A DNA stretch of 64,000 nucleotides, taken from NCBI GenBank assembly GCA_947489585.1, contig CANLEE010000001.1:428946-492945 (forward strand), given 5' to 3'. Below the pieces are notes generated by a model, which made no database searches, was not told the DNA's origin, and worked only from the letters and a program-made list of their open reading frames with translations. This document shows, in pieces, positions 1 to 7,853 of this stretch (position 1 is the first letter of the stretch; every line of letters begins with the position of its first letter). The position numbers were made by a program, and so were the translations under genes. The DNA is from an uncultured Psychroserpens sp. (GTDB lineage: Bacteria > Bacteroidota > Bacteroidia > Flavobacteriales > Flavobacteriaceae).

Positions 1-985
1 TGGCTCCATGCCAAAAACCACTTACTATAAAAATAATAAATATGTTTCTTAAGACATTTGTTTTTGAACCATAGCTTCCGCCTAGAGGAATATAGAGGTA
101 ATCTCTAAACCATGTCGATAATGAGATATGCCATCTTCGCCAAAACTCTGCTATATTTCTAGAAAAATAAGGCACTCTGAAGTTTTGTTTAAAATCGAAA
201 CCAAAAAGCTTCGCACTACCAATAGCAATATCTGAATACCCAGAAAAGTCTCCATAAATTTGGAAGGAAAACAAAACAGCACCTAAAAGAAGAGTACTTC
301 CTGACTGATCTTCGGCGCTGTCAAAAATGATATTTACATATTTAGCACAATTATCTGCAACAACTATCTTTTTAAAAAAGCCCCAAAGCATTTGCCGAAT
401 ACCATCGGTTGCTTGATTGTAGTTAAATTTCCGAAGTTTATAAAATTGAGGCAATAAGTTCTTTGCTCGTTCAATGGGTCCAGCAACTAATTGAGGAAAG
501 AAACTTACATAACATAAAAATGACAACCAATCTTTAGTGGGTTCTAATTTTCTTCTATAGACATCTATGCTATAGCTCAAACTCTGAAAGGTATAAAAGC
601 TTATACCAACAGGCAAAATAATATCCAAACTAGACAACGAAACAGACTTACCAAATAAGGTAAATGCATCTACAAAGTTTTGCGCAAAGAAGTTATAATA
701 TTTAAAAAGAATAAGTACACCTAAATTAACAAAAACACTTAACCATAGTAATTGCTTGCGACGTTTTTTAATGTCAGTATTTTGCATTTGAATACCAACA
801 TAATAATCTACAATAGAACTAAACAGTATTAGACATAGAAATCGCCAATCCCACCAACCATAAAACACATAACTTGAGGTTAAGATAAGTGCGTTTTGAA
901 ACTTTTTATGCTTTGGTATAATAAACCAGTACAAAAGAAAAACGAGAGGTAAAAAAACAGCAAATTCTAATGAATTGAATAACAT
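1..985 (-). CDS. MBOAT family O-acyltransferase (AlgI-like), 3' part cut by window edge
   Basis: I translated this frame by hand from the ATG complement at 983-985. It is open to the left edge, about 328 codons. The protein is a multispanning membrane protein that begins MLFNSLEFAVFLPLVF. It carries the MBOAT signature region (AEFWRRWHISLSTWFRDYLY, then IPLGGS) and ends at the window edge in SGFWHGA, which holds the invariant catalytic histidine of the family. Family members such as AlgI and DltB move an acyl group, usually acetyl, across or within the cytoplasmic membrane onto extracytoplasmic glycans. The usual length is about 470 residues, so roughly a third is missing here. It lies 61 bp downstream of mvk on the same strand and could be co-transcribed. 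The acceptor cannot be told; an adjacent SGNH/AlgJ-type partner would be expected beyond the left edge. Confidence 0.9.
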   Translation of the reverse strand, partial: MLFNSLEFAVFLPLVFLLYWFIIPKHKKFQNALILTSSYVFYGWWDWRFLCLILFSSIVDYYVGIQMQNTDIKKRRKQLLWLSVFVNLGVLILFKYYNFFAQNFVDAFTLFGKSVSLSSLDIILPVGISFYTFQSLSYSIDVYRRKLEPTKDWLSFLCYVSFFPQLVAGPIERAKNLLPQFYKLRKFNYNQATDGIRQMLWGFFKKIVVADNCAKYVNIIFDSAEDQSGSTLLLGAVLFSFQIYGDFSGYSDIAIGSAKLFGFDFKQNFRVPYFSRNIAEFWRRWHISLSTWFRDYLYIPLGGSYGSKTNVLRNIFIIFIVSGFWHGA

Positions 986-1046
986 CCTAGCATGTATCGT
1001 TTAGTATGTTATAATCTAATCATTTAATAGAATTATTAAAGCATTT

Positions 1047-1976
1047 CTAGAAGTTGTAAACCACTTCTAACTTGTAATCTTTAAGAGATTGTTTAGCAGT
1101 TTCGATATCTTCGGTAAATCCTAAAATATAACCGCCACCACCTGAACCACAAAGTTTGAGGTAATATTCGTTGGTTTCGATGCCTTTTTTCCATAGCTCA
1201 TGAAATTGCTTTGGAATCATAGGCTTAAAATGATTAAGTACCACTTTAGATAATTGTTTGGTATTTTTAAATAAAGATTTAACATCACCTTTTAAGAAAT
1301 CATCTACACAAGCATCAGTATGCTTAATAAACTGATCTTTAAGCATGCTTCTAAAGCCTTCTTGTTTCATGTTTTCCATGAAAATACGAACCATAGGTGC
1401 AGTTTCACCAATAATACCAGAATCTAATAAAAATACGGCACCTTTACCATCGGTTTGTTGCGCTGGAATCCCAGTCGCTTCAATATTATCTTTAGAGTTT
1501 ATCAAAATTGGAATACTCAAATAGCTATTTAAAGGATCTAATCCTGATGATTTTCCGTGAAAAAACGATTCCATTTCAGAAAAAATCACTTTCAGTTTTA
1601 ATAACTTTTCTCTCGTCAAGTTTTCTAAAACCGTAATTTTATCATGTGCATATTTATCATAAATAGCTGCTACCAAAGCACCACTACTTCCAACACCATA
1701 ACCTTGAGGAATTGAGGAATCAAAATACATTCCTTTCTCAGCATCATTGGCTAAAGTTTCAAGATCAAAAGTCACCAACTCAACATCAACTTCTTTTAAA
1801 TACGACACAAATCGCTTCAGACTTTCATTAGATTTGATAGCTTCAAGTGATGGGTTTTCATCAGTCTTTAAAGCACCATTATAAAAGTTATAAGGTATAG
1901 ATAAGCCTTTTGAATCCTTGATGATTCCATATTCACCAAAGAGTAAGATTTTTGAGTAAAAAAGAGGTCCTTTCAT
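1047..1976 (-). CDS. mvk: GHMP kinase, probable mevalonate kinase
   Basis: A 309-residue GHMP-fold kinase. Motif 1 (SKILLFGEYGI) is at residues 8-18, the phosphate-binding motif 2 (PQGYGVGSSGAL) at 90-101, and the C-terminal glycine-rich motif 3 (CGSGGGGYILGF) near 276-287. Mevalonate kinase phosphorylates (R)-mevalonate with ATP in the cytoplasm. The assignment to mevalonate rests on the partner: diphosphomevalonate decarboxylase is encoded 37 bp upstream on the same strand, a pairing common in Flavobacteriia, which make isoprenoids through mevalonate. A phosphomevalonate kinase cannot be excluded on sequence alone. The ATG at 1974-1976 gives a normal N-terminus with motif 1 close to the start, as is usual in this clade. 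Confidence 0.85.
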   Translation of the reverse strand: MKGPLFYSKILLFGEYGIIKDSKGLSIPYNFYNGALKTDENPSLEAIKSNESLKRFVSYLKEVDVELVTFDLETLANDAEKGMYFDSSIPQGYGVGSSGALVAAIYDKYAHDKITVLENLTREKLLKLKVIFSEMESFFHGKSSGLDPLNSYLSIPILINSKDNIEATGIPAQQTDGKGAVFLLDSGIIGETAPMVRIFMENMKQEGFRSMLKDQFIKHTDACVDDFLKGDVKSLFKNTKQLSKVVLNHFKPMIPKQFHELWKKGIETNEYYLKLCGSGGGGYILGFTEDIETAKQSLKDYKLEVVYNF

Positions 1977-2013
1977 ATATATTGGGCAATTCCTTTAACA
2001 AATATACGTATTA

Positions 2014-3132
2014 TTATTGTATTTGGTTCGCGCCAAAGCCAATTTGGTCGCTAATATAATGTTCGTTTTGACAATAGGCAACTAATTCATTTTTAATGAA
2101 TTCCATGACGTTTTCCATTTCATTTTCTGGATATAAAATATGAACATTAGCTCCAGCATCTAAAGTAAAACAAATCTTAGAATTGGTTTCATTTCTATAG
2201 CTCCAAATTTTATTAATGATTTCAAGTGTGTTCGGTTTCATTAAAATAAAGTAAGGCATACTCGTCATCATCATTGCATGTAAGGTCAATGCTTCACTTT
2301 CAACTATTTTAATGAATGCATCCAAATCTCCAGTTTTGAATATTGAAATCAGTTTCGACATATTCTCATGTGCTTGTTCAAAACGGCGTTCAGCAAAGGG
2401 ATGTTCATGCATCAAATTATGTCCAACTGTACTACTTACCTGCTTTTCACCTTTATCAACCAGTAAAATAGTGTCTTGGTAGTTTTTAAAATTCTCATGA
2501 ACATCGAACGGGTATTTAATACCATATAAATCTGAACTATCATTTATGTCTTGATGCGTTCCCCAAACAATCAGATCACCTTCAATACTACGACATGCAC
2601 TACCAGACCCCAAACGAGCCAAAAACGATGCCTTTTGGTTAAAATATGCTTCTGAAATATCCCCAGAAAGTTGTTTTTCTATACTCATTAAGCATAAAGC
2701 CAATGCACTCATTCCTGAAGCTGAAGATGCAATTCCTGAACTGTGTGGAAATGAATTTGAAGTTTCGATTTTGAAATGATAGCCTTTTAAAAAAGGTAAA
2801 TAAGCTTCAATACGTATAAAAAAGGTTTCAATTTTCGGTTTGAAATCATCTTTTTCAATACCATCTAAAAATACTTCAAAAGAAAATTCACTAGTATCCT
2901 CCTGCTTAGAAAAACTAAGTGTTGTAGTTGTTTTACAATAATCTAAGGTAAAACTGATTGATGGGTTCTCAGGAATTTGATGTTCCTTTTTACCCCAATA
3001 TTTTACCAGTGCTATGTTACTAGGTGACGACCAAGTCACACTTCCGTTATCTAAAGTTTTTGAATAAGGCTTTGGAATAAAATATTCTCGATTCATGTGC
3101 AATTCTAATTCTGACAAAGATAATAACTTCAT
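2014..3132 (-). CDS. mvaD: Diphosphomevalonate decarboxylase
   Basis: A 372-residue GHMP-superfamily enzyme that converts mevalonate 5-diphosphate to isopentenyl diphosphate, using ATP. The family-specific N-terminal block PSNIALVKYWGKK is at about 37-49; the lysine-tryptophan stretch contacts the substrate. The phosphate loop SGIASSASGMSALAL lies near 132-146, and the LGSGSACRS block, typical of MvaD, near 174-182. Length fits the bacterial family, with a somewhat longer N-terminus. It is the first gene of a run mvaD-mvk-(MBOAT acyltransferase). The 81 bp upstream separate it from a divergent barrel gene and must hold its promoter. Confidence 0.93.
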   Translation of the reverse strand: MKLLSLSELELHMNREYFIPKPYSKTLDNGSVTWSSPSNIALVKYWGKKEHQIPENPSISFTLDYCKTTTTLSFSKQEDTSEFSFEVFLDGIEKDDFKPKIETFFIRIEAYLPFLKGYHFKIETSNSFPHSSGIASSASGMSALALCLMSIEKQLSGDISEAYFNQKASFLARLGSGSACRSIEGDLIVWGTHQDINDSSDLYGIKYPFDVHENFKNYQDTILLVDKGEKQVSSTVGHNLMHEHPFAERRFEQAHENMSKLISIFKTGDLDAFIKIVESEALTLHAMMMTSMPYFILMKPNTLEIINKIWSYRNETNSKICFTLDAGANVHILYPENEMENVMEFIKNELVAYCQNEHYISDQIGFGANQIQ

Positions 3133-3213
3133 AAGTATAAATCTTATTTTTTAAGTAGTTGTGACGACAAATTGAAATAATTGCGATGTTATATAAATTA
3201 ATATCCACTTATT

Positions 3214-3819
3214 ATGAAAACTAGACATTTCAGCTTGTTTCTTAGCATGTTGCTATTTTGTTACACCCATTCTTTTTCTCAAAACGACAATAGTAATGAT
3301 ACACCTACAAATCCGTTTCGGTTTGCAGTTAAAGGCGGTATAAATTTCTCTAACAATTATGGTGATGTTGAGAGCAGCGAATCATTTCTAGCAGATTTTC
3401 ACATTGGTGCAATTGTTACAATCCCTACAAATTTGGATTTCAACATTCAAGTCGAACCCCAATTATCTAGAGTTGGTAGTGCAAATGATGGCAAAACAAT
3501 TAAACGTTTTACACTGTTTGACATTCCTATACTAGCACAAATACATACCGTAAAAAATTGGAGTTTCGAAATTGGACCAAAAATGGCAATAACGCTTGAT
3601 CAAAAACAACGTCGAAACGAAGCATTAGAAACTGTAGAGCGTTTAAAAACCATCACCATTGGTTTTGTAGGAGGAGCAACATATAACTTTGATGATAATT
3701 TATTTAGTCAATTTCGTATTAATTATTCGCCATCAGATGTTATTAAAAAAGATGCAGGAGATACTGAAGGCACCTCAATTTTACTTTTTCAGCTTTCAGT
3801 AGGTTATTGGCTTAATTAG
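3214..3819 (+). CDS. Outer-membrane beta-barrel protein (porin-family/PorT-like)
   Basis: A 201-residue secreted protein. The signal peptide covers residues 1-22 (SLFLSMLLFCYTHSFSQ). The mature part starts FAVKGGINFSNNYG, the usual opening strand of PF13568-type outer-membrane barrels, continues with alternating polar and hydrophobic strands, and closes with LFQLSVGYWLN, ending in an aromatic-containing terminal strand. This points to a small eight-stranded barrel with no known ligand. It is divergent from mvaD. Its 3' end overlaps the convergent DUF1697 gene by 4 bp, so the two genes share their termination region. No specific function can be assigned. Confidence 0.75.
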   Translation: MKTRHFSLFLSMLLFCYTHSFSQNDNSNDTPTNPFRFAVKGGINFSNNYGDVESSESFLADFHIGAIVTIPTNLDFNIQVEPQLSRVGSANDGKTIKRFTLFDIPILAQIHTVKNWSFEIGPKMAITLDQKQRRNEALETVERLKTITIGFVGGATYNFDDNLFSQFRINYSPSDVIKKDAGDTEGTSILLFQLSVGYWLN

Positions 3820-4352
3820 ATATCAGCACTAAGGTCGATGAGCTTCACCATGGTTTTAAAGTTTCGTGATGTAGCGCTTACCTTTAGTTTTTTCTCAAAC
3901 AAATTCATGTTAAATTTTGAGTTTCCATAACCAATTGAAGAATGAAAATATAGGCAATCATCAATAATTTGAAATTCTTCATTATCGTAAGTGATTTTCA
4001 TCACATCAGCCACTAATTTGTTATCAGGAATACCACTTAATAAAACAAAATAACTCGTTTCTTTTTTTTCTCCGGAAAAAGGACAGGCATCAAAAATTTG
4101 CTGAAAAGCATCTCTAGACCTGGCAATTACCGGAACGTCAAACCCAAAATGCAATTGAATTTCTTCATGAACACGCTTTTCTATTATTGCATTTTCACCT
4201 GCTGAAGATTTTAATATAATATTACCACTTTGAATATAGGTTTTCACCGTTTCAAATCCTGTTTTAGTGAGCAACTCGCGTAACTCTGCCATTGGGACTT
4301 TTTTATGTCCGCCAACATTAATGCCTCTTAAAAGTGTAATATAGGTGTTCAT
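3816..4352 (-). CDS. DUF1697 family protein
   Basis: A 178-residue cytoplasmic protein from the ATG at 4350-4352. It begins MNTYITLLRGINVGGHKKVP and has the ETVKTYIQSGNIILKS block; both are hallmarks of DUF1697 (PF08002), a fold of two ferredoxin-like domains with no established activity. A longer reading to 4394 adds 14 residues that do not match the family and would overlap the upstream gene by 46 bp. The chosen start gives a 4-bp ATGA overlap with the stop of the flavoprotein gene, which signals translational coupling. It is the last gene of the GDPD-flavoprotein-DUF1697 run. Confidence 0.85.
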   Translation of the reverse strand: MNTYITLLRGINVGGHKKVPMAELRELLTKTGFETVKTYIQSGNIILKSSAGENAIIEKRVHEEIQLHFGFDVPVIARSRDAFQQIFDACPFSGEKKETSYFVLLSGIPDNKLVADVMKITYDNEEFQIIDDCLYFHSSIGYGNSKFNMNLFEKKLKVSATSRNFKTMVKLIDLSADI

Positions 4353-5563
4353 GATTTTGACATATGTTTCGCAGCAATAAAAGCACCTGACCACGCATTC
4401 TGAAAATTAAACCCTCCCGTGACTGCATCTATATTTAAAATCTCTCCTGCAAAATAAAGGTTTTCATGCAACTTACTTTCGAAGGTTTTAAAATTCACTT
4501 CTTTCAAGTTAATACCGCCTGCTGTTACAAATTCTTCTTTAAATGTACTTTTCCCAGTAACATGAAATACCGCTTTAGTGAGTTGTAATGCCAACAACTC
4601 TAACTGCGATTTATTGAGATCTGCCCAACGTGTTTCATTGTTCATTTGAGAAGCCAAAACTAACTTTTGCCATAATCGTTTTGGCAATTCAAATTGTGCC
4701 GATTTGAGGACAGTTTTCTTCGCCAAATCTTGTTTTAAAATTTTTAAATGATCAAAGCAATCTTCAAATGATTGTCGTATAAAGTTGATTTCAATTTGAA
4801 AATTATAATTACGCTTAGCTAATTCTATAGCTCCAAAAGCTGACAATTTTAAAATGGCTGGAGCACTCATTCCAACATGAGTAATTAATAAAGGCCCTTC
4901 GCTCCATAGATTTGAATCGACGACCTTGACCTCAATATTTTGAGCGACAACTCCAGGAATACCTGAGATACGTTCATCTTTAATATCAAACGTAAATAAT
5001 GACGGAACAGGTTGTGAAATGGTATGGCCTAAATCTTCTAAAAGCTTCCATATTTTAGGATTACTTCCTGTTGCCATCATAAGTTTCTCTGCAGAAAAAT
5101 CACCTTGTGACGTTTCTAAAAGCCAATTCGTTTCTAAATGGGTTACAGACTTTAAAACATGATTATATAAGATGTCAATATTATTGTTTTTTGCTTCATT
5201 AAGAAAGCAATCAATTATGGTTTGCGAACTATCTGTAATAGGAAACATTCTACCATCATCTTCAATTTTTAGTGCTACGCCTCTATCTTCAAACCATTGA
5301 ATGGTATCACCAGTCATAAATTGATGAAAAGGCCCTAACAGTTCTTTTTCACCTCTTGGATAATTGAGTACCAACTCTGAAGGAATAAATTCGGCATGTG
5401 TAACATTACATCGGCCACCTCCAGAAATTTTCACTTTTTGCAAGCCTTCTTTCCCACGCTCGAGAATGGCTACTTTCAATTTCGAGTTGTTTTCAGCAAT
5501 ATTAATTGCTGCAAAAAAGCCTGCAGCTCCTCCTCCAACTATGATGACATCATATGGTTTCAT
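4349..5563 (-). CDS. HI0933/BaiN-family FAD-dependent oxidoreductase
   Basis: A 404-residue flavoprotein. The N-terminal Rossmann motif VGGGAAGFFAAINIA is at 9-23, followed by the family motif VKISGGGRCNVTHA near 44-57. The C-terminal FAD-contact block (FAGEILNIDAVTGGFNFQ) is near 371-388. These define the HI0933-like family (PF03486), annotated variously as aminoacetone oxidase or BaiN. The physiological substrate is unknown, and the steroid-reduction role reported for BaiN should not be carried over to this organism. It overlaps the GDPD gene upstream by 4 bp and the DUF1697 gene downstream by 4 bp, so all three are probably translated from one message. Confidence 0.9.
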   Translation of the reverse strand: MKPYDVIIVGGGAAGFFAAINIAENNSKLKVAILERGKEGLQKVKISGGGRCNVTHAEFIPSELVLNYPRGEKELLGPFHQFMTGDTIQWFEDRGVALKIEDDGRMFPITDSSQTIIDCFLNEAKNNNIDILYNHVLKSVTHLETNWLLETSQGDFSAEKLMMATGSNPKIWKLLEDLGHTISQPVPSLFTFDIKDERISGIPGVVAQNIEVKVVDSNLWSEGPLLITHVGMSAPAILKLSAFGAIELAKRNYNFQIEINFIRQSFEDCFDHLKILKQDLAKKTVLKSAQFELPKRLWQKLVLASQMNNETRWADLNKSQLELLALQLTKAVFHVTGKSTFKEEFVTAGGINLKEVNFKTFESKLHENLYFAGEILNIDAVTGGFNFQNAWSGAFIAAKHMSKS

Positions 5564-6246
5564 AGGCGATCTGGATTATCAGATATTATAGCATCGACAC
5601 CATAGGATGTCATACGTTCAATAGTTTCAATGGTATTGGCTGTCCAAGTAATTACTTTATAGCCTTCACTTTGAGCTAGCTTTACATTTTCTTTTGTTAA
5701 TAGCGCATAATTAGGATGTAAAGCGTAAGCATTTATCGTTTTAGCAAACTCTAAAGCATCGGTTACACTAGCTTTTGTTAAAACGCCTAAACGTAAGTTA
5801 CTGTTGGTTTTAAAAACAGCTTCAAGTTCATGATGTTGAAAGCTAGATATAATAAAATGATCAAGAGTCCAGTCTTTATTATTAATATAATCATCAATTA
5901 TTCTACACGCTTCAGTTGCAGTATTTTTCCCTTTGAGTTCAACATTGAGCAGGCATTTTTTATCAATAGCATCTAAAGCATCTTCTAGTGTTGGTATTGC
6001 AAATTGACGACTAACTTTTAGTTCTTTTAACTGGGTTAATGTATGCTTAGAAATTTCCCCAGAACCATTAGTCATTCTATCAAGTGTAAAATCGTGAAAG
6101 ACGACCAATTCACCAGAAGCACATTTATGCACATCTATTTCAATACCATCAACACCAATTTCCAAAGCCTTTTCGATAGACGCAATGGTGTTTTCTGCAA
6201 CATAATTTTTTGCACCTCTATGTCCTATTTTAAGTGGTTTTTGCAT
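5560..6246 (-). CDS. Glycerophosphodiester phosphodiesterase
   Basis: A 228-residue GDPD-family (PF03009) enzyme that hydrolyses glycerophosphodiesters to glycerol 3-phosphate and an alcohol. The catalytic features are visible: IGHRGAKNYVAENT (His9, Arg10, Glu19), GIEIDVH (metal-binding Glu and Asp near 36-40) and VFHDFTLDR (second catalytic His near 51). There is no signal peptide, so it should be cytoplasmic. It is the first gene of a three-gene run with 4-bp overlaps. The 120 bp upstream separate it from a divergently transcribed lipoprotein gene. Confidence 0.93.
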   Translation of the reverse strand: MQKPLKIGHRGAKNYVAENTIASIEKALEIGVDGIEIDVHKCASGELVVFHDFTLDRMTNGSGEISKHTLTQLKELKVSRQFAIPTLEDALDAIDKKCLLNVELKGKNTATEACRIIDDYINNKDWTLDHFIISSFQHHELEAVFKTNSNLRLGVLTKASVTDALEFAKTINAYALHPNYALLTKENVKLAQSEGYKVITWTANTIETIERMTSYGVDAIISDNPDRL

Positions 6247-6369
6247 ACGACATAAAAGTATTAATTTCAGTTAAGAAAACACATCAAATCAACTTTTATA
6301 ATAGCTTTATGAGTTTTGATTTTTAATTCCGAAGAAAAACCCATTATTTTACCTCTAAATCAGTCAGTG

Positions 6370-7179
6370 ATGTCTCATTATTTTAATCTTGCGATACTTT
6401 CAATACTACTTACCAGTTCTTGTGACTCTGGGAAACTTACTATTCTAGCTGATTTACCAACGAGTCTAAAAGAAACCTCAGCCATTGAAAAAACATCAAC
6501 CTCAAATACGCTTTGGGTTATTGAGGATGCTGGAAACAAAAACCACCTTTATGGCTTAAATTCTAAGGGTGATATTATTAAGGATATTAGCATTGCTAAT
6601 ATTCAAAATATTGATTGGGAGGATTTGACTTCAGATGCTAAAGGCAATATTTATATTGGAGACTTTGGAAACAACTCAAAAAAACGCAAAAGCTTTGCTA
6701 TTTATAAAGTTTCAAATCCAAATAATGCTGGTTCATCTGTAAATGCCGAAGTGGTTACTTTTACTTTGCCTGATGATATGAAATCGGAAGATTTTGAATC
6801 GTTCTTTCTCTATAATGACGCCTTTTATATATTTAGTAAAACGCATAAAAAATGCAAGCTATTTAAGGTGCCAAATGAAATAGGCAATCATGTAGCTAGT
6901 TATATTTCAGACATAAAACTGAAAGGAAAACATACCAAAGTAACTTCAGCAGATATAAGTGATGATGGGAAAACGGTTGTGTTACTTAACCATAATAGAT
7001 TATGGAAGCTAACGGATTTTACTTCTGATGATTTTTTCAGCGGAACCATTGAATCTGTCGAATTTGATCATGATTCTCAAAAAGAAGGCATTAACTTTAT
7101 TGGTCCAAATAATGTTTTAATTACTGATGAAAAAACGAAACATGAAGGTGGTAATCTTTACAGTTTTAGTTTAGACTAA
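6370..7179 (+). CDS. Predicted lipoprotein with beta-propeller-like repeats
   Basis: A 269-residue protein from the ATG at 6370. This start is preferred over a TTG at 6316, because the signal sequence NLAILSILLTSSC ends in a lipobox-like cysteine about 17 residues in. The mature part has repeated blade-like units (WVIEDAGNKNHLYGL, IYIGDFGNNSKKR, LLNHNRLWKL), reminiscent of SdiA-regulated or propeller lipoproteins in which each repeat pairs an aspartate with aromatic residues. No catalytic motif is recognised. The 3' end overlaps the convergent channel gene by 4 bp. The function is unknown; a surface or periplasmic binding role is only a guess. Confidence 0.65.
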   Translation: MSHYFNLAILSILLTSSCDSGKLTILADLPTSLKETSAIEKTSTSNTLWVIEDAGNKNHLYGLNSKGDIIKDISIANIQNIDWEDLTSDAKGNIYIGDFGNNSKKRKSFAIYKVSNPNNAGSSVNAEVVTFTLPDDMKSEDFESFFLYNDAFYIFSKTHKKCKLFKVPNEIGNHVASYISDIKLKGKHTKVTSADISDDGKTVVLLNHNRLWKLTDFTSDDFFSGTIESVEFDHDSQKEGINFIGPNNVLITDEKTKHEGGNLYSFSLD

Positions 7180-7853
7180 TCATCAAATTTGGCATTGTGC
7201 TGAATGTATTTTCCAACAACAATAGCAGTAACAATCACTAAATAAAACTGTCCCATCAAACCTGTAATAATAGCGGCTTTTTGAGCTAATGGCGTCACAG
7301 GAACAATATCACCATAACCAATAGTCATCAAGGTAATATAAGCATAGTACATTATAGAATCTAAGCCTAAAGATGTATTGTTAACATCTATAACAAACCC
7401 TTTAAAAGAATTCGGTTCTAATAACTCTATTGTCGTAAACAGAAAAAAGGCAATAAAACCAAGAGAAATATAGCCACACATAACTCCAATAACAACAAGA
7501 TTGTTAACTTTTTTTGCTTTCCATATTTGCAGTATGATTTGATGTGTGACAAGGATGTAAAAAACAAAATAGACACTTAATCTCAGTAAGAAATTCTCTT
7601 GAAACTCGGCATGTCTACTCATCATACTACTTCCAAATACAACTAAGGATATTCCAAATAGAATAATTAGAAACCACATAAGTTTCTTCTTTTTAGACAC
7701 TAAAAAAATTCCAGCTATAGTATTTACAAGAAATAAGATTGGTGTCAACACATTTTCAAAAAATGCACTAGGAAAGAGTAAAGAACCAAACAATATGAAT
7801 AATTGTGTTGCAAAGAAAATTTCAAATCGGTGTTTGTATAAATTTTTAATCAT
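7176..7853 (-). CDS. Potassium channel family protein (two-pore-helix type)
   Basis: A 225-residue membrane protein with about six hydrophobic segments. The K+ selectivity filter TIGYGDIVPV lies near residues 187-196, followed by the last inner helix (ITGLMGQFYLVIVTAIVVGKYI). There is no RCK or cyclic-nucleotide domain, so gating cannot be read from the sequence. The start codon overlaps the end of the RND permease gene by 8 bp, so it is the fourth gene of the efflux operon. That position is unusual for an ion channel. A role in balancing membrane potential during proton-driven efflux is an inference only. Confidence 0.85.
   Translation of the reverse strand: MIKNLYKHRFEIFFATQLFILFGSLLFPSAFFENVLTPILFLVNTIAGIFLVSKKKKLMWFLIILFGISLVVFGSSMMSRHAEFQENFLLRLSVYFVFYILVTHQIILQIWKAKKVNNLVVIGVMCGYISLGFIAFFLFTTIELLEPNSFKGFVIDVNNTSLGLDSIMYYAYITLMTIGYGDIVPVTPLAQKAAIITGLMGQFYLVIVTAIVVGKYIQHNAKFDD

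Noticed and set aside
4353..4394. Longer N-terminus for the DUF1697 protein
   Set aside because: The extra residues do not match the family, and they overlap the upstream gene by 46 bp; the internal ATG gives a coupled 4-bp overlap.
6316..6369. TTG start for the propeller lipoprotein
   Set aside because: It would place 18 polar residues ahead of a good lipoprotein signal sequence that starts at the ATG at 6370.
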